Shown here piece after piece: positions 56,063 through 64,000 of a DNA stretch of 64,000 nucleotides. Origin of the DNA: Mauremys mutica. Its lineage: Eukaryota; Chordata; Testudines; Geoemydidae. Below the pieces are notes generated by a model that was given only the letters and a program-made list of their open reading frames with translations, was not told the origin of the DNA and ran no database searches. A program made the translations under genes and the position numbers. Positions within the stretch are counted from its first letter, which is position 1, and each line of letters begins with the position of its first letter. The stretch lies in contig NC_059077.1 of the NCBI RefSeq assembly GCF_020497125.1, forward strand, positions 26,797,340-26,861,339. Reading direction: 5' to 3'.

Positions 56063-56985
56063 GGGGTGAATTTTACCCTAAATACGTATGAAGACTGACC
56101 TCTCTCTTCATCCCTAACATGTGCCCCTACACAAGAGTGCTGAGGTACGTTGCTGGGCTTGTGTGGGGAAGTTTCCACTGCAACTGCCCAAGTGATTCCT
56201 GACATATGGATGGAGAATGCGAAGCAATCCTGGCACTCTGGTATCGGCCAGGAGCACTAAATTCTCTAAAAATATCATCTCTGTATATTTTTCGAAAGGC
56301 AAAACATGAAAACATTAGGCTCACAAACATTAGCTCATCACTTCTGTACAGTGTGAAACAAGCCATCCAGGGCCTGATGCTGATTTGATTTCCCTACTCA
56401 GCAAAAACCTCATTGAATTCAACTGGAATTTGGTCTGTGTGAGGAGTGTAGGATGGGGCCCCCAAAACCCTCCCTCCCATGCCCCTGAATCACTTAACTG
56501 CAAAACCCAAATGACTTTGCCATTTGTGCTTTATAAAGGGACTGGCCACCAGTGAAAGCAGAGGTTACCTTGTGTTTGAATTCTAGTGAGATCTCTCAAA
56601 TGGGAAATGCTTGTGTAAACAACAGCTGGCACAGTGTATCTGTGATGTACTTTTAGAGAGGCCTGTAATCCCTGTAATTTTACACTGAACGCTCAGGGGT
56701 GGTCCAGGGAAGCTGCAGAAGGGTCTAGGGGAAAAGGAATCCTTACCCTTCATGGCTTCAGCTGCTGCCTTAAGGTGGTGGTAGTGCCTGGTATGCATAC
56801 ACCCTCTCCCTGTGATGGGCAATGGCTGGTGGATCTGTGCACCGGCAGATCCAGTGACCCAGTTCCCAGTTCCTTTTCCCTGCATCCAACCCAGGTGCAT
56901 AGAGATACATTGGTTGCCCCATCAGAGGTGAGTCACCAAAACTTGATCTCTTTGTGCACTGGAGCTGCTGTCACAGACTAGGATG
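56063..56985. other. Non-coding stretch, nothing recognised
   Basis: Frames at 56583-56981 on opposite strands overlap and have no features. Confidence 0.5.
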
Positions 56986-57335
56986 TGAGCGGCCAGGCCT
57001 AGTGGCCAGAACTGGAGTCAGGAACCAAGCCAAGGGTCAGAGCCGGAGCCAGGAAGAGGGCTGGACAGGGTGAAGCCAGGGCTGAAGATGAGGTAAGAGC
57101 AGAACTGGGGTCAGGCTAGAGCAAGGCTGGGAACAAGGACAACAGAGACAAGATCACAGCTGTAAGTACACGTATTGAGTAGCCACAAGCTCAGTGCTGC
57201 TGTGGGGCCTGAGAGCAGCCCTGGCAATGCTGCTCAGTCCATCAGGCGATCTGGCCAGTTAGGGGTTTCTGCTGAAGTTAGCTAGCTGATCTTAGGCCCA
57301 GCTGCAGGTCCTCATTCCTAACAGCTGCACTGCAT
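56986..57335. repeat. Possible dispersed repeat with short internal periodicity
   Basis: From 'gtgagcggccaggcctagtg' on there is imperfect repetition of a 'gccagagctggagtcagg'-like unit (to about 57130). I recall similar text as recurrent in turtles. No ends were identified. Confidence 0.35.
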
Positions 57336-59244
57336 CTAGAGCTCGGCATAGCCATGGATTAGGCTTCAGGATTTGTCCCACAATATTTATAAACAGATGA
57401 ATACATTATTCTGGTAGAAACACACTCTGATTGGCCCTAGGCAGGGGGGATGGATGCCAGAAGCTTTCTATTCCTGTTCACATGCCCCCACACAAGGTCT
57501 GGCTATAGTCACAGTCCCTGTATCCCATGAGAATCCCACGCTGCATGCCACACTGGGGAAGTGCTGGCAAGACAAACTAACTGGCTGCATCAGGGAAGGC
57601 ATGCTGCAGAGCTCCCCTGCACAGGTGAGGGCTCCAGACCAGGTCGCATTGTGTCTCCCAGAAGCACATGCCTCCCCAATGCTCTTGCTGGGGCAGTGCA
57701 GCTCCACACCACCCCAAATGCAGGCAGTGACAGGAAGCAACAAGAGAAACAACCGCTTTTAGTATTTTTCTGGTATCTGACTAATTGGTCCTGAATGGGC
57801 TCAATCCATTTGGTCCTTGTTTGTTATAAATGGGGATGATTTTAATGCCTTTTACCACACCTTTGATTTGCTTCACAGTAAACAATTCATTAGTCTGCAA
57901 AGAGAGATTTGAGGCATTCAGGGAGCAATCCATGACCCACCAAAATCAATGGAAGACACACGTTGACTTCAAGGAGAATTGATTAAGCCTTCAGTCCGCC
58001 TCTTACATGTTCTTGAATTGCTGGCAATTTGCTTTCTTAAGCAGCTTTGCTCTCCAATAAATCAGTAATAAGTACAGATAACAAAGGTGGAGCAAACCTC
58101 CTGGAGATGTATTTTTTAAAATGCTATCTTTTATTTCACCCAAGCTGTACCTATATGCTCACAGTAAGGATTCTTTGTTTTCCTGATGAAGGAAAAATAA
58201 GCCTCTTTTGCTATGAGGGAATTATTAAAGCAACCTTTTTTGCTGTGATTTCATTTGTTTTTAAGTTTGTATTAAAAACCATGGAGCAAGATGCTGACCT
58301 AGTGAAAATGTACCCACTTGAAGATTCTATCCCATGTATACAGTATTATCATAGCAGACTCTTGTAGGGCATCAATCTCTAATGTGAATAATCAGTGATT
58401 TATTGTGCTTTATATGAGAATACACAACTGTCTGCCTTTTTAAAGCTGTACATATCAGGAGGAGGGCAAACACAAGACAATTTTCATTTATTTTACTGGG
58501 AGTTGTGTCACTAATGCCAGGTGCAGAGCATTAGAGGGCAGTTAATGCTTTATCTGAAAATGGGAACTAAGCCATTATTTACTGCAGATTCTGTTTCTGA
58601 TGTAGGACTTCTTTATAAAGGGATGAAACTTTCCCTACGGAACAATTATAGAACAGAGGAGTTATATAAAAAAACCCAACCCTTTGGCTAACCAGGAAAT
58701 AGACTGCTACAAGATGAAAAAAATACTACACATAGAATATCTTAGAAGTCTATTATGGGGTATCTTATTAGTGACAATGGTCTTAATCACATTCAAATCC
58801 ATGAATAGGATTAATCTCAGTGTAGCATATGTAAACTGGTGGTCTGAGTGAACTGTCTCCTGCCATCTACTGATGAACTGGGGAAAAAGAACAGAACTTG
58901 TTTGCATAGACACACCTACTGCACCAAGGCGATCAATTTTGGCCATTTTGGTTTAAAATTCACCTAAAACTTGGATGCAGAAGTAATTCAATGTTGTTAT
59001 CCTTATTGCATGACTATAGGGCAGCAGAACTGTACTTACTATGCCCTAACAGAGTAATATTAGTTATTGTTGCCACAACTTTACCCTCACTCTCTAAGTG
59101 TGCAGCGTAGTGACCAATCTCTAGTTAAAAGTTGGAAGGGGGGGGTGAGGATTGTTTGAGGCTGCTAGAGACTATTTGATTCTGCCCTTTCAGTGTTTAA
59201 AGCTAGAGCTGCTAAGATTCAGTTGAAAGTCTTTATTTCTTCTA
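57336..59244. other. Non-coding stretch, nothing recognised
   Basis: Frames of 94-106 codons (57454-57762 on both strands, 58047-58367 plus) overlap others or lack any recognisable domain. No splice-bounded exon pattern was seen. Confidence 0.45.
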
Positions 59245-59448
59245 AGTGATCACAGGGCAGCCCGGGGGAGTGGGGCAATTTGGCCCAGGCACCACGAGCC
59301 CTGGCCCGGCGGCGGTCCGGGTCTTTGGCGGCAAGGGGGCCCTTCAGTGCTGCTGAAGACCCAGATCACCACCGAGTGAGTACAAGCACCCCAGCTCCCC
59401 CACTTTGCCCCAGGACCCCTGAATCCCCTGGGCGTCCCTGACTGACCA
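59245..59448. mobile_element. GC-rich hAT-type MITE remnant, 188 bp
   Basis: 59253-59440 begins 'cagggcagcccggggg' and ends 'ctgggcgtccctg', approximate inverted ends of the CAGGG type. Flanks AGTGATCA and ACTGACCA match at 6 of 8 bases. GC-rich inside ('cccggcggcggtccgggtct'). Confidence 0.6.
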
Positions 59449-60620
59449 TTAGAGCTTAAATCAATAGTAAGATGGTCTAGGGGGATGATCCTTAAACCTG
59501 GTATGGAGACAGCATTGAGTTGAAAGATGACCCAGAGGAAGTGATAGCAGAGAGGTTCCCCCCTACCCAATAAAATCAGGAAGAGCTGAAAGTGCTAAGA
59601 AGTGAGATACATCTGTGGCAGTGGCAAAGCAATAGTGGAGAAGGCATCGCTTACCTTTCCCCACTTTCAGGAGCTGGAGATGAACACACCTGAATTTACC
59701 CCTGGACTACAGGATTTTGCTCATCTCTGGCAACAAACTGTGAGTGGGGGTTCAACAGGAGGATAGGGGGAAAGATGTGTTAAAGGGGGATTTGTCCACA
59801 GGACTTTCTCACTGCAAGATGGGAAACTGAGTCAAAGAACTACTGCCCAAGATACCAGGGGCTGGATGTTTTACCTATTGTTTGCATACTTCTGAGTCAT
59901 TGGTGCTGCATTTACTGAAGTTAATGCTGTGCTCCTTCTCCCCTTAGTAAGTTTTCTTTTTGTTATACCCAGACTCAGTGCTTGTGAGTGGGGAAGTATT
60001 GCCTACTAGAAGCGCTCAGGGGTGGTATTTAGTTTCCGCAGATTTCTGGGTGAGCTGGTTCTGAATTGGTTCTTTTGTAACATTAACAGAACCCCTTACA
60101 TATCGAACCTGGCCCTTCTTGCTGTTGACACCACTTGACAGAAGGGTGTCATGTATCAAAATGATTTGGTGAAGAGTACAGACAATAAAAGGCCCTGTTT
60201 GCAGGTGTTCATACTGCAGAGCAGACTGTGAGATATAATGCAAACAAATTCAAAAAGGATTTGGATTATTTAGATGACTGGGTCAAGGGTTGGCAAAGAT
60301 TGCTCAGTGTAAACATATGTTGAGTAATTAGCCCAGGAGCTGGGAAATATGTGCTGAATGGAGCAATCATAGTGATCAGGAGGCTACCTTGGAAAAATCA
60401 TTGAAACCATTATCCCGGTGCAGAGCATTAATACAGAGCAGGCAAATGAGGAAGTAACTTGTAGTAGCTGAAATACAAAAAGGTGATATTGTTACATGGG
60501 ACTTATTTGAGCCTCTCTGGATCAGTGGGGAACATTACTGCTCACAGTGGATCAGGATGAATATTATTTTAGTAAGCTTGTGCAGCAAAGTTAATATAAT
60601 AGGAGATATACCTATCACCT
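59449..60620. other. Non-coding stretch, nothing recognised
   Basis: No gene or repeat could be supported. Confidence 0.5.
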
Positions 60621-60787
60621 AGAACCGGAAGGAACCTTGCAAGGTCATTGAGTCCATCCCCCTGCCTTCACTAGCAGGACCAAATACTGATTTTTGCCCC
60701 AGATCCCTAAGTAGCCCTCTCAAGGATTAAACTCACAACCTTGAGTTTAGTATGCCAATGCTCAAACCTCTGAGCTATCCCTCCCCC
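60621..60787 (-). repeat. Cry-type tRNA-derived SINE of turtles
   Basis: Minus strand: 'gggggagggatagctcagag' (A-box-like TAGCTCAGAGG), 'gtttgagcattggcatacta', 'ctcaaggttgtgagtttaat' (B-box region), 'gggatctggggcaaaaatca', then the CR1-type tail with 'caatgaccttgcaaggttcc'. Same family as 40849-41013, with a better-kept A box and a tail differing in several positions, so perhaps another subfamily. Confidence 0.88.
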
Positions 60788-60826
60788 ACTGTTAAGATCT
60801 GTACTGAGCCTGAGGAATCTGAGGGA

Positions 60827-61100
60827 TGTCTACATGTCAAAAAACCCTTCACAGCAGCAGGTGTCAGAGCCCAGGTCTGCAGACTCGGGCTCATGGATCT
60901 TGCTAAAAATAGCTGTGTAGACGTTTTGGTTCAGGGTCTGAAATCCATCCCCTTTCCTGGACTTTATAGATTGAGATCCAACTCAAGCCAGAACATCTAC
61001 ATGGCTATTTTTAGCACCCTAGAGCAAACCTCAAGACTGAGTCTGTAGACCTAGGCTCTGAGACTCATGGCTATGGATTTTTTTTTTTGCCATACAGACA
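60827..61100. mobile_element. MITE with 'tgtctaca'-type ends
   Basis: Left 'tgtctacatgtcaaaaaacc' and inverted right 'tgtctgtatggcaaaaaaaa' form terminal repeats. Interior arms also mirror: 'aaaaatagctgtgtagacgt' against 'acatctacatggctattttt', and 'gcccaggtctgcagactcgg' against 'gagtctgtagacctaggctc'. No clear target duplication. Confidence 0.65.
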
Positions 61101-61200
61101 AGGAAGTTACGAGGAAAAGTTTAGGGATTCAGGATTATTTTCAGTGGAAAAGAGGGGAGTAACCAAACAGAAGATTTTTAAATTATAATAGGGAGTGATG

Positions 61201-61306
61201 CAGGTAATTTAGAAGCAGCAAAGAATCCTGTGGCACCTTATAGACTAACAGACGTTTTGCAGCATGAGCTTTCGTGGGTGAATACCCACTTCTTCAGGTA
61301 ATTTAG
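61201..61306 (-). mobile_element. 5'-truncated Penelope-like insertion, 82 bp, 12-bp TSD
   Basis: The element is 61213-61294 on the minus strand, flanked by exact CAGGTAATTTAG at 61201-61212 and 61295-61306. It begins inside the hammerhead-like region ('aagaagtgggtattcaccca') and ends at 'tttgctgctt', the same 3' end as the right arm at 30788. Truncation removed most of the ribozyme core and the stem I 5' strand. This clean case fixes the 3' terminus of the family. Confidence 0.88.
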
Positions 61307-62215
61307 CTAAATTCTTCAGGTTGAAAAGACTGTAAGGATTCAGGACTCAGTGACAGCTACAGCTGTGCAAAAGGTTCACATAGAATCCAGAACCCCAGTG
61401 TAATTTGGGAAGATTCAGGATTCTGTTACTCTTGCTAACTTCAGTGCCTTGTTAAGAAAAGTTCACACCCTTTTTTCAGATCATTAGTACATAAATTAAC
61501 CAGTACTGGACCAGAATCTTGAGGCATTGCTCTCTGAACCATTTGCCATTTTGACCATTTCTGTCTCTTTAGATAGCTTCTGATCCAAGGCAGTGCTTAA
61601 GTAGTCCATATGGGAAATAAATAGCTGCTCATGAGACTGAAGAGTTCTTATAGGTCTATTATAGCTATTTTATGTAATTACTGAATATGTGGACTAAGGT
61701 ACCAGGGAAATGCAACAAGAAGTATAAAGGAGTTTGAAAAGCACATTAATTTGATGCTGGAGAAGAAGTTTGGGGGATGTGGTGAGAAAAGAAGAACGGT
61801 GAGATTAAGATAGACCAGGAAGGAGGAAGCAGGTTGGAGGGGAAACAGATATTTTTGCCACTGCAGTTTGTCCAATTGGGTTTGGTACATTGGCAAACAG
61901 CTGAGGTCACTTTAAGTGTAGTTTCTGAGTTTAGACTTCAGGGATGAGTGACATGTTTTTATTTGAAGGCTTATTAGAGCGTACATTTCCTTATGTCAAG
62001 TACAGTATCATAGCTTATTTACCAAAGTCGCTGGACAAATATCTTATGAAAACATTGGGCAAGCCTTTATTCTTAAACAAATAATGAGACTGGGGTGATT
62101 CATGAGGGGGAAAAATGGCACCTGTGGTGTAAAACCTGATCCTTAACATGATCCTTTTGACACAATCCTCTACTATCTCTGCAGCTAACACTTTGAACAG
62201 TGAGCTGAATAGTTA
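61307..62215. other. Non-coding stretch, nothing recognised
   Basis: No gene or repeat supported. Confidence 0.5.
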
Positions 62216-62648
62216 ATCATACCTAAGGCTAAGATTTTGTCATGGATATTTTTAGGAAACGTCCTTGACTTTTACTAAAAATATCCATGATAAAATGGGA
62301 AGGGACTGGACAGCTGTGGGGTGGCTGGGAGCTCTGGGGCCCCCACCACTCATGGGGGCTCAGATCTCCAGGGTCTCCTTGCCCCGCTGGGGTGGCGAGT
62401 GGGTAGCTGCCGGGGGTCCCCCTGCCACCACAGCTGATGGGGAGCTGTGGGGTACTCCTGCTGCCCATGGAAGCTTGGGGGCCTGCTGCCTCAGGTGGTG
62501 GGGGGTACCTCTCAGCTCCCTGCTGCTGCGGAAGGCAGCAGAACCCTGCAGCTCCCAGCCACAGGGGCTGAAGTCACGGAGTCTTTGGAAGTCACAAATT
62601 TTGTGGCTTCCTCTACCTTCGTGATAAAATCGTAGCCTTAATCATACC
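62216..62648. mobile_element. Non-autonomous hAT-type element, 417 bp, 8-bp TSD
   Basis: The element is 62224-62640. Left end TAAGGCTAAGATTTTGTCAT; right end inverted TAAGGCTACGATTTTATCAC. Exact 8-bp flanks ATCATACC at 62216-62223 and 62641-62648. Just inside the left end there is an extra small hairpin ('atggatatttttagg' / 'ctaaaaatatccatg'). GC-rich centre without a transposase; the 119-codon frame (62265-62624) follows from it. Confidence 0.88.
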
Positions 62649-64000
62649 ACTAGAAAAAGGTCCTTCAAAGTGGAAAGCCAGAAAACCAAATAGAAGGCCA
62701 TTAGTTTAAAAATGATGTACTAATTCTCAAAGCAGTGCAATTTACTATAATCCATTATGATGGTATTTAGGAACAGGATTGTTTGTGGAAAAAAAACTCT
62801 TATCTTTGTAGCCTTCATGGCCCTGTGGTTGAAATCAAAGAAACTGAATATACTTCCTCTGGCATTTGCTATGGGTATAGAGACAAGTGGATTATTTATC
62901 TTCAGTACGTTAATTTTCTGCTACTTTAGCACAAAGATTTTTAAATAAAAGTTAAAAGAAAAGGCTACAGCAGAAAGTTCTTATCATTGTAATTCCCAAC
63001 TATTTTGTTTCTGTGGTTGGTGTACATGTATTCCAAAGGGAAAATTATTTGATGACTTTTTTTCTTTTATCACTTATAAATGCAACAAAACAAAATGTGC
63101 AGTTTCCCTAACTTTTGTAATCTTGCCAATCTCTCCCAGTACTTTCTTGATGTACTATCCTGGGAGGACCGGGGAATTCACAACATCAACCAGAGACAAA
63201 ATAGAATCATGATTTCATATGACAAAGCCAGACAAACCTTTACTGCAGAGCAAAACCAGAGCATTTTGCTCTGTTTGAAATCTGGTTGTTTCACGAACAT
63301 CCATGTTTAGAAAGCAAGATAAAACCAATAGTTGGAAAGCTCTTCTTTTGAGTCACTGCTTCCATTGTCTCATTATACATGGCTAGCAGAATTATTGGGC
63401 TCCACTACCAGGCAAGTGGATTTTTGATAGGCTCAAAAGAGATATAAGGAGACAGTGGAAGTTGGTGACACCCACAAGTATGAAAGCAAAATTGCAACAT
63501 TAAAACACGTTTCAGCTCTTTTTTAGAACAGAGTAGGATCCACTTCACCGCCAAATATATTTCAAATGATTGTAATTAATTTCAAAATAACACAAGAATT
63601 CCTCTATAACTAAATAAAAGGCACAATACATGGCTTAAAGCAGTGCAAACAATAAAACCATGCAAATCTACTCTCATTTCAAAGGAAGTACAAATATTTC
63701 TGACCAGGGTCAAACATACAGATGGGCTAATTATCTATGAAGGTTACATAGAAGGCCCCTCTCTACTTCCTGATCCTCACTCAAAACCTGAACCAAACCT
63801 TATATCTGAAATGTCTGGGACTTTCAAAAGGGCTCAGCATTGGCCTAATCTGCTGCTAGTGAGGTAAAGGGAACATTCTCCAGCTGAGCAGAGTTGGGCT
63901 AAAGCTGAGCTCTTTTGAAAATCCCACCCTCGAGGTCTACCCACAAGGAGCGCTCGTCTCCACGAATACAAATATTAGTGTATGGGCTCAACTCTTCTGC
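62649..64000. other. AT-rich stretch, nothing recognised
   Basis: No gene, RNA or classifiable repeat was seen to the end of the window. Confidence 0.5.

Noticed and set aside
55654..56205. Several 90-166-codon frames on both strands
   Set aside because: All come from the self-complementary CpG-rich MITE. Similar Arg/Gly/Pro-rich text in every frame is a composition effect.

Overview
The window is vertebrate nuclear DNA, most likely from a hidden-necked (cryptodiran) turtle. The evidence is its repeat content. Two copies of a tRNA-derived SINE of the Cry/turtle pol III type (40849-41013 and 60621-60787) carry a 3' tail shared with CR1 LINEs. CR1 elements of several ages occur beside MIR-type SINEs, hAT, Harbinger and Tigger-like DNA elements, Penelope-like fragments and LTRs. 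The species cannot be named from sequence alone. No host exon, rRNA, tRNA gene or CRISPR array was recognised; the window looks intergenic or deep-intronic. All recognisable coding sequence is transposon-derived and broken.

Layout. 1-7.8 kb is AT-rich unique DNA with a CR1 3' fragment, a TG/TA microsatellite and a MIR. 7.88-11.2 kb is a nearly full-length CR1 LINE with recognisable esterase-like ORF1, endonuclease and reverse transcriptase, all inactivated. 12.8-17.05 kb is a transposon cluster: a hAT-type non-autonomous element with a perfect TSD, an internally deleted hAT that keeps the last 41 codons of its transposase, and a Harbinger element with both of its genes (Myb-like protein on +, DDE transposase on -). 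19.6-25.2 kb holds two solo LTRs, a CR1-L3-like tail, a CR1 split by a hAT insertion, and a MIR-type SINE split by a Tigger-like MITE. 26.7-30.8 kb holds a GC-rich DNA element, a relic of a second LINE class (YADD motif), a 1.3-kb G-rich transposon and a near-perfect 183-bp palindrome of Penelope-like origin. 31.9-46.5 kb has two more solo LTRs, SINE/MIR/CR1 pieces, and an LTR with an adjacent polypurine tract. 49-64 kb has several hAT-type MITEs with 8-bp duplications, a long compound microsatellite, a Cry-type SINE and a short Penelope-like insertion.

How parts relate. CR1 machinery probably mobilised the Cry-type SINEs through the shared tail (known for turtle SINEs). The Harbinger locus shows the two-protein arrangement of that superfamily. 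Most solo LTRs have intact 5-bp duplications, so proviruses were removed by LTR-LTR recombination. The most unusual signal is a hammerhead-ribozyme-like fold (CUGANGA-type core, stem II, GAAA, self-complementary AGCU) in the Penelope-like copies at 30.7 and 45.1 kb, with a truncated version at 61.2 kb. All family names come from recalled family features and internal comparison; no database search was run.
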